Source of the DNA: Helianthus annuus
Lineage: Eukaryota; Streptophyta; Magnoliopsida; Asterales; Asteraceae
NCBI RefSeq assembly: GCF_002127325.2
Contig: NC_035448.2
Location: forward strand, 86,818,587 to 86,882,586
Length of the DNA: 64,000 nucleotides
Direction: 5' to 3'
The notes below the pieces were generated by a model. It saw only the letters and a list, made by a program, of their open reading frames with translations, was not told the origin of the DNA and made no database searches. Positions 34,449-46,981 of the stretch are shown one piece after another (the stretch's first letter is position 1; each line of letters opens with the position of its first letter). A program made the position numbers and the translations under genes.

Positions 34449-36442
34449 TGTCACACCCCAACCAATGGCGGAAACATCGGGATGATACGAAGTGTGAAGA
34501 TTGCTAGAGTCATCATAACGCTATTTGTGACAATATTTAATAAACCGATTTCATTTCATAATTCTTTTGTCAATATTACAAAGAAATCAAATAACATCAA
34601 GTTCAAAGGAAATACAATACAACATAATCAACATTGATACAACGATTAAACCTAAACGTCTATATGTGTATCTAGGCATCAACGCTACTTCATTTCATAG
34701 CATCATCGTCCTCAACCTGTAACATGTTTAAAATAAAGTTCAATGCAAAAGCAAAGGTGAGTATACAAGTTTGATACGTACATAGCAAAAGATAAGTTTG
34801 AACAATTCCTCATAGCAAGCATGTGATTCAAGATAAACATTTAAACATGGCATGTGTCTAACATATCAAACCAAGAAAACGCAATATGCTCATGACATAA
34901 CCGATGATAAAGGGCGGGTCGTTAATCCTATAGCGCTACATATGTCACGGTTTGGCTCGTACGAAGTTAATGATAAGTTCAACACATAAGAATCACCCAA
35001 GTTTAAAGTATCAAGCCATCACGTATACAAGCATGTTATAGGAATGTTCATGTGTTAAGCAAAATGTTCATGTGTAAGTTTGTTGGTAGATAAAACATGT
35101 TACACCCCAAAAGTGATAAAAGTAAAAGGGGAATACGAGTATACTCACAAAGTTTGCATATGTTTTCCGATTATCCAATGTGACAAAGTTGACGAGGTTG
35201 GAAGGTTGAATGCGTAAGGGTTTAAGTTCAAGCATGTTTAGAGTCGAGATTCGGAATGAAAGTGACATGAAAATATTATATCAAAATATTCATCTTCACA
35301 CATAACACTTGTATGACACTTGGTAACCACAAGGGTTATAATGATTTCATGAGTTGAACACCCATAAGAATCATAACAAGGTTTAGGTCCTTAGATGATA
35401 ACCTACTACTTTGACAAATGAATATGATTTCAACATCAATGATTCGAGTGTACATAGATAGTATTTAGGTTGTATAATATACACATATTATTAAGTCCAA
35501 ATGTTCAAGTATTCAAGTAAGAGGTAGAAGATTACATCTTCATTTAGGTACCTCAAGTTGAGTCATGGGTGTCATGGATGGGGTAGGAAGACAAGGCTTC
35601 CATTTAGGTACCCCTTTGATGTTCACCACTACACTTGATGTAAAAACAACCAAGGAGGGTCATGAACTAAGGTCTTTACATGTATGTAAAGTAAACTAAC
35701 TAATAGAAATCATCAAATCATGTGAGGATTGTATGTTTGGACAACCCAAGTTGTTCCATAATCACTCATGTATCAAAGACTATGTTTGACATGATTTGTG
35801 GGTTGAAACCCTAGACAAAACACCAAGTTTATGAGGTTTAATCCTCTGATTTCAAATGTCTCAACCTTGTTTTTAAGCTTAACCAACCATGGGATAAGTT
35901 GTAAGCATTAGGACATAGGTATGAGATGTGTTAGACACAAGTTGCATAGGTTTAAACAAGTTTTGAAGAACATAAAAAATCAAACAGAAAGTTTATGGAC
36001 TATTTCGGGGCTTTTCCAGGTCTGATTTCTCCAAGGAGAAGTCTAGGAATCGAACCCCATGATTATCCAAGCAAGTAGGAAAAAGAATCAAGTGAATCGG
36101 ATAAGAATTGAGTGAGTTATGCTCATTTTCGTGAAGGGGTGTCAATCTGCTCGAACCTTTGCTTTCAGCTACAGTTTTGAGGATGTTTTGAGAGTTTTTA
36201 GTGTTGCATCGTGAATAAGTATAAGTATGAATTACAAATAAGGATTCGATGTACAATGAATTCGAACGTATGAACATGTATGAATATGTAGATGGTGAAT
36301 TTAAAGAAATACGAATTTTATTTATGATCCAAGTCTCGGATTTTACAACGAAAAGACGACTACAATAATACAAGATTTCCAAAAATAGCATTACAAGGCG
36401 AGCTTTCTAATTATGGAAAGTATGAAAAAGCAGGGCGTTACA
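34449..36442 (-). mobile_element. Solo LTR F (gypsy-type)
   Basis: The sequence from TGTCACACCCC to GGCGTTACA is flanked by perfect 5-bp duplications GTATT (34444-34448 and 36443-36447) and has no internal region, so it is a solo LTR left by recombination between two LTRs. The orientation is minus, judged from the LTR start shared with B and C. It contains the GTGAGT and CATG...CAG signals described separately. Confidence 0.88.
34717..35148 (-). promoter_or_regulatory. Candidate leader intron in solo LTR F with perfect pairing arms
   Basis: The minus-strand donor GTGAGTATAC starts at 35148. The acceptor ACATGTTACAG|GTTG ends at 34717. GTATACTCAC at 34766-34757 is the exact reverse complement of the donor decamer. 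The arm sequence differs from A, D and H, yet pairing is kept. Confidence 0.5.
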
Positions 36443-38161
36443 GTATTGCCTTTCAAAATGTATCACATCAAAAGGGACACAGGGTCATCCTACCCTTGTC
36501 CAACAAGTATATCAGTGTATCAAGATTACGTAGTCAGAAGTGGTCTTCGAAAGTCTCCACAATCCTGGCTTATCATTAGTGTCTTTACCCAAATGTAATG
36601 CAATCCGCATAATCTAGAAACCAACTATGCTGGTGACTGAGGTGGAGGAGGAAAGAAAAGTAAACTGTTAACATGCGTGAATTCCTCCTCGAGCTTGTAT
36701 ATACGTCGAAGTAATTAACTGATCTGCCGCTCGACAGTAAAGAAACGAGCATTAATAACTTGGGAAAGGTGTAATAGCAGCAAGCGAGAGTTTAAAAGGA
36801 ATCTTTGATAAATGTGGAGGACCAAATTATACTGGCAATAGACAAGGTGGAGGACGTGGTGTCAGCTCAAGCTCCAAAACTCTGTGACTTATATCCTCAA
36901 ACTGTAGCTGATGTTACAGGAGCACTCATCCCGTGTGTAGCCTCCATAATGTGAGGGATGGTAAGGGTCTAAAATCAGCATAGTGTATTATAGGAACCAT
37001 CAAAACGGCTCGTCCAGCGATGTAGAGGTGAATGTAATAAACGGTGCGGCCTGTGGGGTTGTAGAAAATGTTGTAGTAGCAATAGGGATCGTTACGCGGG
37101 TGCCGACCTGGAGTACCTTTCCGGGGTGCGGGTAAGTCCTAAGAGAAAGCGATAGGCATGCCAGTGCGATGGACGTGGGTCTCCATAGGGGAAGAGGAGC
37201 AACATCAGCGGTTGTGGGTGCAAAAACAAATGTCTCAACAAAAGAGAAGATCATCAGGTGCAGGTATTGGGTCAGGTATAAGGGATGCGTTGTCAGGTAA
37301 ACCAAAAGAAACATGGTTAGGATCAGGAATCGGCTCAAGATCATTAGGCGCATCATCAGGCTGACCCAAAAAGGTGAAAAAAGCTAGCTCAGGAGCAGGC
37401 TTTGGGTCGTATAATGGTGTGGTGCCTCGAGCAGGTGATAGTGCAGCAGTCATAACGGCGTCGTCGTCCGCGTCAGTAGTAGAAAGTTGTAATCCGGCCG
37501 TCTGTAAGGCTGCAGATGTCACACACTCAAAGGAGTCTAAAATCGAATGCATGCTAGAAAGTAGAGGATAGCTTGTTAACAGGGGTCTCAAGAAGTGGAA
37601 TTAGTAACAACGTTCTCGTCTAACTTTCCATCATCATGGATGTTATCAGAAGGACCATCAATAACATGTCAACGTCATCATCAATTATTCGTTGAGTAGC
37701 CAACCTTCGGAAGGAATGACCACAGGAGGCGCATTGTCAAGGATCCAAGCCATGGTGTGTTCACCATCAGGATGACCAGTGATGAAGTGGTCATGGACTG
37801 AAACAAGAGTGACTGGAGGATTCTTGTCGGAGAAGCCATCAGCAAGGTAAATCGTCACCAAAATCTGGTAGCGCGGACTGTTGAAAGCCGTCCTCGTCCT
37901 TGGTCAGCATATCAGGATCACTCTCAGTGTCTGACGTAAATATCTCTGGCACAGATGTAATCCCATTATCTGTGGTGGTGGCCGTAGGGTTAACAATGTC
38001 TGACAACTCGCTTCCTAATCAAGGTGACATGTGTGCTGGTACATAATAGTCATAGCAGGTATATCCATAGTAATCACTAACAATTAGCGTATGCAAACAA
38101 AAGTAATTTATCATGTAGTCATGTACTCACATTATTCTTCCTGAAACTTTCTATCCTTCCT
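36443..38161 (-). pseudogene. Long leader of element C with decayed proline-rich open frames
   Basis: Two overlapping minus frames (37591-37235 and 37356-37000) encode Pro/Asp-rich stretches (LEPIPDPNHVSFGLPD, IPDPIPAPDDLLF, then TTTFSTTPQAAPF). Similar Pro-Asp repeats occur, as far as I remember, in uncharacterised proteins of composite-family gypsy elements. The surrounding sequence has many stops. It lies between the primer site and gag, an unusual place for coding sequence. It may belong to C or to an older insertion that I cannot delimit. Confidence 0.4.
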
Positions 38162-38520
38162 AGTCTCCCAGACTAACCCACCTAGCCTCCCAGACTAAAC
38201 CAACCAGTCTCCTAGACTAAACACCCGGTCTCTCAGACCAAACACCTAGTCTCTCAGACTAATCACCTAGTCTCTTAGACTAATCACCCAGTCTCTAAGA
38301 CTAAACACCCAGTCTCTCAGACTAATAACCCAGTCTCTAAGACTAAACACCCAGTCCCTCAGACTACTCACTCAGTCTCTCAGACTAAACACCTAGTCTC
38401 TAAGACTGAACCTCCCTAGTCTCTAAGACTGAACCTCCCCAGTCTCTTAGACTGAACCTCCCCAGTCTCTAAGACTGAAATTCCCCAGTCTCTAGACTGA
38501 ACTCCCCAGTCTCTAAGACT
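38162..38520 (+). repeat. Minisatellite of about 17 palindromic AGTCT...AGACT units
   Basis: Units of 20-24 bp are tandemly arranged, each with AGTCT, 2-4 bases, AGACT, then TAA(A/T)CACC or TGAACCTCC. Early units end TAAACACC-like and later units TGAACCTCC. One unit has GGTCT paired with AGACC, a matched double change. It lies in the leader of C about 180 bp from the primer site. Confidence 0.85.
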
Positions 38521-38697
38521 GAATTATAAACATAGCCTAGAAATGTGTTTTTGTGTCTTTTGTTTGTAAAAATTTTTGTTCCCTGGATCTAGACGCTTTG
38601 TATATGCAATGAAAAACATGTTATGAAAACATTTTCGTGAGAGCCCTAATGATCGTAGTCTAGACTCGAGAAAGAATCCTAGTTCCCTACGATTGAA

Positions 38698-38709
38698 GCT
38701 CTGATACCA
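38698..38709 (-). other. Primer binding site of element C
   Basis: The plus strand reads GCTCTGATACCA (complement of TGGTATCAGAGC, initiator tRNA-Met), 3 bp from LTR start TGTCACACCC at 38713. Confidence 0.88.
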
Positions 38710-38712
38710 AGC

Positions 38713-39015
38713 TGTCACACCCTGACTTTTGCGGAAGCGTGATTATGGTCTGACTTTCTTAATATCATTGCATTTAATCATAACATCAACTATATGATAA
38801 AACCATAGGTTTGTCATCCATTAAATAAGTTTAAAACATAACAACATCGTTTTGAAACGTAGACTTCAAATTCAAGTTTTACAAATCATACAAATTGTTT
38901 ATGAGTTCATTAAGGACTCGTCAAAAGATATTGAATAACACTAAGGTTTGGAAGACGTGTCTCATCCAGGAAAAAGACACACTAACCAAACTCAAAGACC
39001 ATGGATGACATCTTT
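38713..39015 (-). repeat. Right (5') LTR of element C, first part
   Basis: It starts TGTCACACCC after the primer site and is interrupted after 302 bp by element D. The last five bases TCTTT (39011-39015) are D's target duplication. The LTR continues at 49580. Confidence 0.85.
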
Positions 39016-41938
39016 TGTCACACCCCCAAAATCCACCATGCGGAGTATCACCGCTTGGAGGGGTGACATGACCAGGATCGAGCCACCAATCATATCGAAC
39101 AACATAATTAAGTAAATAAAACCAAACACAATACGATTGGTGACCAAAAGGAAGTAAACTGATTTTAGTTTAACAGCGGAAGCATAAAACATAAGTTCAA
39201 AACATAGTCCATAGTTCATAAGTTTAAAGTCCAAAACGTAGGTTTAATAAGTTCATTAAGTTTATTTATTAAATACGGGACATATCAGTTCGCATCCCAC
39301 AATGACACCTCCATATGCAAGCTCCAAGCATTTAGCGACCTGTAAGGCATGTAACAACGAGTCAACAACAAAGTTGAGTGAGTTCACGTTTGGTTGTTTA
39401 GTTTTAAGTTGTTTCCGAAAACGTGGTTTGTCTTTCGTTGGCGTAATTGCCGTGGGGGTTACCCCGTAGTTAAAAGAAAATTTAACCAGTTCATTCTTTA
39501 TTACCCATACCTTGTCCATGATTAGTGGGGGCTTCCCCATGTGAACTACTAGACCGTATGATATCGACTACTACGCAAGTAAGTTGTGCCCTACATCAGT
39601 GTCTATCATCACTGATGGTTTGCCATAGTCCATTAGTACACGCCCGTCCGACTGGCACGGTGTGAGGTTTGTTAAACCTAATAGCGTTATTAACTAATGA
39701 CCCGCTCGCCATTGGCCTCGGCGATTAAGTCGATATAAAATGAGGGACTTATGATAGAGTTTTGTCTAGTAAGTTAAAGGTTGTTGTCCTACACAAGGAG
39801 GACGAACGTACGTAGTTCTCCCAAAGAGAATACGCAGGATTAATACTGGCATCCTACCCGAGGAGGATGGCCATACATATCCTACCTAAGTAAGATATGT
39901 AGATTCCGTTTTAATTCTTTAACCCATTCCCAAACCACCGGGAATCCCATGCCTTAGAAAGTGTGTGAACTCACCTTGGTTTGCTCGGTTAGATTCTCAA
40001 ATATAGCTAACAGTCAAGGTCGGTCAATCACGTCCTAATATAATTTACCAGTTAGTCATTTAGTGGCTTTCAAACAGAACACAAAGTTCCTACACGTATC
40101 TATCACACAACATGCATCGTTTTAACGGTTTATGCCCATCTAAGTTTCCCATCCATTCCCCACTCAAAATCAAACATACAATAATGCACATAACATATAT
40201 AAGATGTTAGATCATTCACGGATAGCATACTCGACATTTAGACACGCAAGTCACAACTTATCCCAATTCAGCATTTATATTCAAAACCGGCTGTTTTTGG
40301 ACGTTTTAATAAAATAGTTAAATTATTCCAAAAATTCCCAAATTTTTACAGAATGTCTTAAACGTTCCATATTTATTGTGTAAAAATATCGGGGTCCGGT
40401 TCACTACCAATATTTTATAAAAATCATATTCCGGACTGAACTCAGATTTATGCATTTCTGACCACAGTCCACGGAACAATTTATTAAAAATTCATCGAGT
40501 GTCCGATTTATGAAATTCCAGTGGGGTAATTACAGATACATCAGTTGTCATCTACTGTATGAATTCCATTAGCTGATTCATCATATTTTTCCAGTTACGA
40601 CCAAAAACATAACACCTATTTTCAGCAGCAAAAATGCAGCTTGAGCTGCTGTTACAAAATGACCTTTTAAAAATAGTAAACGGAGTCCAAAAATTATGAT
40701 TCCGGTGCCATTAGAACCGTATTTCATAATAACATGTTTTAGACTTGAAATGTCATTTTTGTAGAGTTTATGACCTGTTTACAGCCAACTGAAGTTGGCT
40801 GTAAAACTTGGACAGATTCTGATTTTCGGTGTTTAACCTTCTAAATCGTGTTCGATCGATTCCGTTAACAAGTTTAGTGATTACAACAACGTTAAACATC
40901 AATATTAACCAGTAAATTATCAAGAAATCAGCAAGAATCATATCCACACAAGATCTACATGATTTACACCACTAGTTACTCTTTAACCAACATGTTCAAG
41001 ACTTTAATGCAAGTTCTTTAGTGTTTCATAACTTTAATCATCAAATCACCTATTAACCACTTAAATAACATGAAGAATGAACGGATCTAAGTTCTTACCA
41101 CTAGCACAAGGCTAGGAGAGTTCGAGTGTAGAAAAGTGGTGGTTAAAAGCGAATAGAGAAGGTCTTTGCTCTACCGAGTACACCAAGCTTACTTGTTCGG
41201 TCTCTAGCACCTTTGGATGAGTGTAGAATGTTTGAAAGAAGCTTGAAGGTGGTGGTATGGTGGTGTGGTGATGGCTGCCGAACCAAAGAGAGGAGAGAGT
41301 GAGGGTTTGGTTGAAGTTGTGATGTTGGTGAATGAATGGTTAATCTTCTCATGGTTCACACTTATATCCATCTTCTCATGAAATCCTTTGTGTAATATGT
41401 TCATCATGGGGGGACAATATCTATTAAATTAATGAAATAAAATCCAAGTGTGGAAGGGCCATAATGGCCGTAGACTACGTGGGGGGGGGGGTATGTAGGC
41501 TAGGTTATAACCAAGTTAAGATAATTAGTTAGAATCTAATAATCTAGTTAGGTGGTTTTAGTTATGAGATATTTGTATAGGGTGTTATGATGTTCGGGGA
41601 TCACAACTAGCTCAGAAAAATAAAGATAATGTGTTTGGCAATATTTTTGTGTTCCGGGTAAAGTCCGGTTGTTCGGTTCAGTGTTGTTCTGTTAAAGTGC
41701 TTAATTAATCCGTAAAGTGTCCTACATATATATTTTTGTAACGTTTTTAATTTTCAATACTCAAGAAAGCATACCGGACTATTTAGTAACTTTTCTATAC
41801 ACTACTAGTATGTTAACAAGCACATATAAGTATAACACAGTACTCAGAGAGCAGTTAAGTAATTCCACACAATCGTCAAGCACTTTAATTATCATTAATA
41901 AATTGTACGGAATACATGGAATTTTGAGGGTTGTCACA
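39016..41938 (-). repeat. 3' LTR of element D
   Basis: It begins TGTCACACCCCC and ends GGTTGTCACA. It shares its start block and the interval with GTGAGT, stem-loops and CAG with A and H. It contains a run of ten G near 41482, longer than the corresponding run in the right LTR. Confidence 0.93.
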
Positions 41939-42077
41939 TTCTTCCCCTGTTAAGAAAATTTCGTCCCGAAATTTAGCACGTGGTTACTGAGGAAGCTAGT
42001 TATGTTGCGTTGTTTTCCTGGTTTTTCTCGGGTGTCACATCATCCCCCCGTTGATTTGGAATTTCGTCCCGAAATTC
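41939..42077 (-). other. Double polypurine tracts and stem-loops of element D
   Basis: The first purine tract complement (TTCTTCCCCTGTTAAG) touches the LTR and is followed by the AAATTTCG/CGAAATTT stem-loop at 41956-41974. About 101 bp further on, a second TGTCACA (42033-42039) is followed by another tract (CATCCCCCCG) and a stem-loop with GAATTTCG/CGAAATTC arms (from 42058). In element A the LTR ends at the position of the second TGTCACA. Confidence 0.75.
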
Positions 42078-43544
42078 TGCAGTAGCTTCAGCCTCAGTAA
42101 TGGTTGCGTTTTTCTTAAACAGCTGGGGGTACTTGAATTTCATTTGGTCTTCTCGTTCCCTGGTATACTCTGGGCCACGACGGGAAATCCAACGAACTCG
42201 GACGAGTGGTATTCTGGTGTGTTTGAGAATCTTAACGTCTTGATCCGTAATTTCTACTGGTTCCTCGACGAATCGCAGCTGGTCGTCGATAGTGAGCTCC
42301 TTTAGAGGAACTATGAGGGTCTCATCTGACAGACACTTCTTCAGATTTAACACATGGAAAACATTGTGAACTCCGCTGAGTTCTTCAGGTAGATTCAACC
42401 TATAGGCGACTTTTCCAATTCTGTCAATGATCTCGAACGGTCCGACATAACGCGGGTTGAGCTTGCCCCGCTTGCCAAATCGGACTACACCTTTCCAAGG
42501 TGGGACTTTGAGTAGCACTCGATCCCCAACCTGGAACTCGAGTGGCTTTCTTCGCTTATTAGCATAGCTTTTCTGACGGTCACGAGCTGGCGCCATTCGT
42601 TGTCGTATCTGAGCAATCTTATCGGTTGTATCTACTACGAGTTCTGGACCAGTGATTTGACTGTCACCAACTTCTGCCCAACAGAGAGGTGATCGGCACT
42701 TGCGTCCATATAATGCCTCGAACGGAGCGGCCTGGATGCTGGTGTGGTAACTGTTGTTATATGAAAACTCCACTAACGGGAGATGCTTTTCCCAGCCATT
42801 GCCAAAATCGAATACATATGACCTAAGCATGTCTTCAAGGGTCTGAATGGTGCGTTCAGATTGCCCATCCGTTTGTGGATGATAAGCGGTGCTCATGTCT
42901 ATTCGTGAGCCAAAAGACTTATGCATAGCTTGCCATAGTTCAGAGGTAAAACGAGCGTCACGATCAGAAATGATGGAGGTTGGCACTCCGTGCCTTGATA
43001 CCACTTCTTTTAGGTAGATGTCTGCTAGAGTAGAAAACTTATCCGTTTCTTTGATAGGCAGAAAATGTGCAGACTTGGTCAGTCGATCCACGATCACCCA
43101 AATGGTATCATTTCCGCGTTGAGATCTGGGCAGGCCAGTAACGAAATCCATGGATATTTGCTCCCATTTCTATTTTGGGATCTCTGGTTGTTGAAGTGGG
43201 CCTGATGGTTTCTGGTATTCGACCTTGACCCTAGCACAAGTCAAGCATTTACCGACGTAGGTTGCTATGCTGGATTTCATACCAGGCCACCAGTATGTAG
43301 TCTTTAGGCCGTGGTACATCTTATCCGAACCAGGATGTACTGAATAACGAGACTTATGTGCTTCATCCATCACAAGCTTGCGTAAGTCTTCATACAGTGG
43401 AACCCAGATGCGTCCGTTAACATAGTTGGCGCCGTTTCCCTTTTGTTCTAGTCGTTGCCTCGATCCTCGTAGGGACTCAGCCCTGATGTTCTCTGCTTTC
43501 AATGCTTCAACCTGAGCATCACGAATCTGAGCTGGAAGGTTGGA
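42000..43544 (-). pseudogene. Element D integrase with chromodomain-like tail (two stops)
   Basis: It continues the pol frame after a nonsense codon at about 43545. It has the zinc finger ([23 protein letters not shown]), a second nonsense codon replacing the conserved Trp before the core (near 43160), then [25 protein letters not shown] and [17 protein letters not shown] with the DDE residues visible, [27 protein letters not shown] and a chromodomain-like end ([16 protein letters not shown]). The usual Trp after EYT is Arg. The frame ends at 42000, beyond the second polypurine tract. Confidence 0.9.
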
Positions 43545-45449
43545 TTAGATGGTAAGCTGTAACGCACGTACACGCCTAGGTATAGTATCCTTCCGGCTGA
43601 GGGCGTCAGCCACAACATTGGCCTTGCCCGGATGATACTTGATCGCGCATTCGTAGTCATTCAAGAGTTCGACCCATCGACGTTGACGCATGTTTAACTC
43701 CTTTTGCTTGAAGATATGCTCGAGACTCCTGTGATCGGTGTAAATGGTGCACTTGGTACCGTACAGGTAATGTCTCCATATCTTAAGCGCGAAAACAACT
43801 GCTCCCAGTTCCAGATCGTGAGTAGTGTAGTTCCTTTCGTGAACTTTAAGTTGGCGTGATGCATAGGCAATGACCTTGTCGCGTTGCATCAACACGCAAC
43901 CAAGTCCTTGGATGGAAGCGTCGCAATAAACCACAAAATCATCTGTGCCTTCAGGCAATGAGAGGATAGGCGCGCTACAGAGTCTATCTTTTAGGTGCTG
44001 AAATGCGGACTCTTGTGCATCACCCCAACGATAGGTAACACCTTTCTGAGTCAGTGAAGTGAGAGGTTGCGCAATCTTTGAGAAATCCTTGAAAAACCTT
44101 CTGTAATATCCTGCCAAACCCAAGAATTGGCGGATTTCTGTTGGTGTGCGGGGTGCAGACCAATTCTTGATCGATTCAACCTTAGATGGATCCACATGAA
44201 TTCCATCCTTTTTTACCACATGGCCTAGAAAGTGGACTTCGCGAAGCAAGAAGTCACATTTCGAAAACTTGGCATACAACTGCTCTTTAAGAAGTAGTTC
44301 CAGAATAAGCCTCTGGTGTTGCTCGTGTTCCTCCTGACTCTTAGAATAGATGAGGATGTCGTTGATGAAGACTATGACAAATTTATCCAAGTAAGGCTTG
44401 CACACTCGGTTCATAAGGTCCATGAAGACCGCAGGTGCATTCGTCAATCCGAAAGGCATAACCAGAAACTCATAATGGCCGTAACGAGTTCTGAATGCTG
44501 TTTTGGAGACGTCCTCCTCTCGGACTCTCAGCTGATGGTAGCCTGACCTTAGGTCAATCTTAGAATAGAAGCTCAACCCTTGCAACTGGTCGAACAAGTC
44601 ATCAATGCGTGGAAGAGGATAACGATTCTTCACGGTCACCTTGTTGAGTTCGCGGTAGTCAATACACATCGTGAAGGTACCGTCTTTCTTCTTCACGAAT
44701 AACACAGGGGCTCCCCATGGCGAAGAGGTAGGACGTATAAAACCCTTTTCCAGAAGTTCTTGTAGTTGCGTAGACAGTTCTTCGAGTTCTGATGGAGCAA
44801 GTCGATAAGGCGCACGAGCTATTGGTGCTGCTCCAGGAGCTAGCTCGATTTGAAACTCGACTTGTCGATGAGGCGGAAGGCCAGGTAATTCCTTAGGAAA
44901 TACCTCGGGAAAGTCGCGTACAATAGGAATGTCTTCTATCTTCCTTTCTTCCGCGGATGCATCAGTAACGAGGGCTAGGATAGCGGTGTGGCCCTTTCGT
45001 AAACACTTATGGGCTTTAAGGAAAGAGATGATGCCTACAACAGCACCACTCTTGTCGCCATGAATCACGAGCGATTCTTTACCAGAACGAGGGATACGGA
45101 CGATTTTCTCCTTGCAAATAATCTCCGCTTGGTGTCGAGATAACCAATCCATTCCAATGACAACGTCGAAACTACCCAGAACGATAGGAATAAGATCGAT
45201 GGAGAAGGTCTGACCAGCTAGGACGAGGTTACAGCCCTTAACTATGTGTGTGGCTTCAAGACTTTTACCGTTTGCTATTTCTACCGTGTGCTTGGTGTTC
45301 AAAAGTGTTGGAGTGCGCTTAAGCATTTGGCTAACTTTTAAGGACACGTAGCTAGTATCGGCACCCGAATCAAATAAAACAGTAACAAAGAAATCATCCA
45401 GAAGAAACTTACCCATCACAACGTTGGGGTCGTTCCTTGTATCACCCAC
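43545..45449 (-). pseudogene. Element D protease-RT-RNase H
   Basis: The 634-residue open frame has protease ([35 protein letters not shown]), RT ([59 protein letters not shown]) and RNase H ([51 protein letters not shown]). The RT catalytic motif reads [10 protein letters not shown], with Asn for the first Asp of the usual FIDD, which should abolish polymerisation. The family reads straight from gag into protease; here the gag side is missing. The frame ends in a nonsense codon before the integrase. Confidence 0.9.
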
Positions 45450-46256
45450 ATGCGAAGGAGGAATAATTCACCTAGATCCACAAGCTTAGATGAGTTTTCA
45501 ATTTATCAAGTCGGTAAGCAATCAAGTTTGGAGGAGTTTCCTTAGGTCGTGTGAATGAATTTAAAAATACGTTCGTGTAATCGTAAGGTTCCAAAGAAAG
45601 GACGCGAAAACGCGTTCAAGAGAGTATAAACACACCATCACACTCAAGGTTTCAATAAGTGATCACCAATGATAGAAATTCGATCCTTCCAAACCCTCTA
45701 ATCTAGAGTGAGTTCGCATTAGTGTCTAGCGTCACTGTGGTAAAGGAATGATGGTTCTGTGTATGTCAATAGTAGAAATTAGGCATTGCATTAAGCATAG
45801 GTCGGTACAAAGGCTAGCGAAAAGATTTCACATAATTATGATAAACCATCGTAGGATCAAAGTGCGACTCTTATAGTGTAAGGGGGAAAAGGGGTGAGGT
45901 AAATGTGTAGCTCGTCGTGTCCGTATGTAAGTTGAGTAATACGTATCGTCGTCCTCGAATGTCCCAAAGACTATCCCATCATTAGGAGGCATCCGCTTGC
46001 TAAGTTGGGTATACGAGGGTGTAGATCAAAATAAGATAATTAACTACCCAACAACGTAATGAGGGGGTAATCTTGTGATTGATGGAAATCGCGGTGTGGT
46101 TGTTAGCGTTTCGTTATATCGGTTGCTGATCGAAGGAACGGGAGGTTGGGCATGTTGACATGTGGTGCGATAATAAAGGACAAGGTTAAGCACAAGAGTT
46201 GGTTCACGAAGGTGGGATCTAAACGTCCTAAGATGGGTTGATATGGCAGGTTATAC
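45450..46256 (-). other. Sequence replacing most of gag in element D
   Basis: About 0.8 kb where gag exon 2 should be. The part next to exon 1 (46256 to about 46150) is still alignable to the gag intron of H and to the codons just after its acceptor, but the acceptor AG has changed (CACATG|TCAACATGCC). The remainder has no Gag similarity and no open frame. Source unknown. Confidence 0.55.
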
Positions 46257-46365
46257 CTCCTGCAGGAACAACTGCGAGTGCCTCAGCAACTCGTTCGTTG
46301 ATCAAAGCCGTCAGCTGGGCTTGAGTTAGGTTGATACGTCCTCCGCGTCCGTTCATGATCTTCAT
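46257..46365 (-). pseudogene. gag: Element D gag exon 1
   Basis: The minus strand from 46365 encodes MKIMNGRGGRINLTQAQLTA and LINERVAEALAV, matching exon 1 of A and H, and ends GCAGGAG|GTATAACC, a donor in the same phase. No exon 2 follows. Confidence 0.72.
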
Positions 46366-46642
46366 AACGAAGCAACGTAAGTGAGGAAAGTGTCACCAAA
46401 GTGCGTATGTGTGGGACGACAATAGAGAGTAAGCACACAAGGTTCAAATAGCAACTACCACATTATCTAATGCACAGTGAGAACTATCTAACCGACAATA
46501 TAACATAAATCATACCACTTATGGCGTCGAGTCTTGCACGTGGAGCGTAGCGTCGTTGTGGATCGTTGAGCACTGTACCGGTTATAGTCTGGTTTTATCA
46601 AAAACTTTTCCCTTTTTAAAACCAAGTTCACTATAACCAATG

Positions 46643-46654
46643 GCTCTGATACCA
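46643..46654 (-). other. Primer binding site of element D
   Basis: GCTCTGATACCA on the plus strand, 3 bp from the LTR at 46658; initiator tRNA-Met type. Confidence 0.9.
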
Positions 46655-46981
46655 ATCTGTCACACCCCCAAAATCCACCATGCGGAGTATCACCGCTTGG
46701 AGGGGTGACATGACCAGGATCGAGCCACCAATCATATCGAACAACATAATTAAGTAAATAAAACCAAACATAATACGATTGGTGACCAAAAGGAAGTAAA
46801 CCGATTTTAGTTTAACAGCGGAAGCATAAAACATAAGTTCAAAACATAGTCCATAGTTCATAAGTTTAAAGTCCAAAACGTAGGTTTAATAAGTTCATAA
46901 AGTTTATTTATTAAATACGGGACATATCAGTTCGCATCCCACAACGACACCTCCATATGCAAGCTCCAAGCATTTAGCGAC

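Noticed and set aside
37000..37591. A host proline-rich protein gene
   Set aside because: Frames overlap, are broken, and lie inside element C; a retroelement remnant is more likely.
38162..38520. Possible CRISPR-like or tRNA-like array
   Set aside because: Units are 20-24 bp tandem copies without unique spacers; it is a minisatellite in a retroelement leader.
45450..46150. A separate inserted element replacing gag in D
   Set aside because: I see no terminal repeats, duplication or coding motif to delimit one; recorded only as unexplained replacement.
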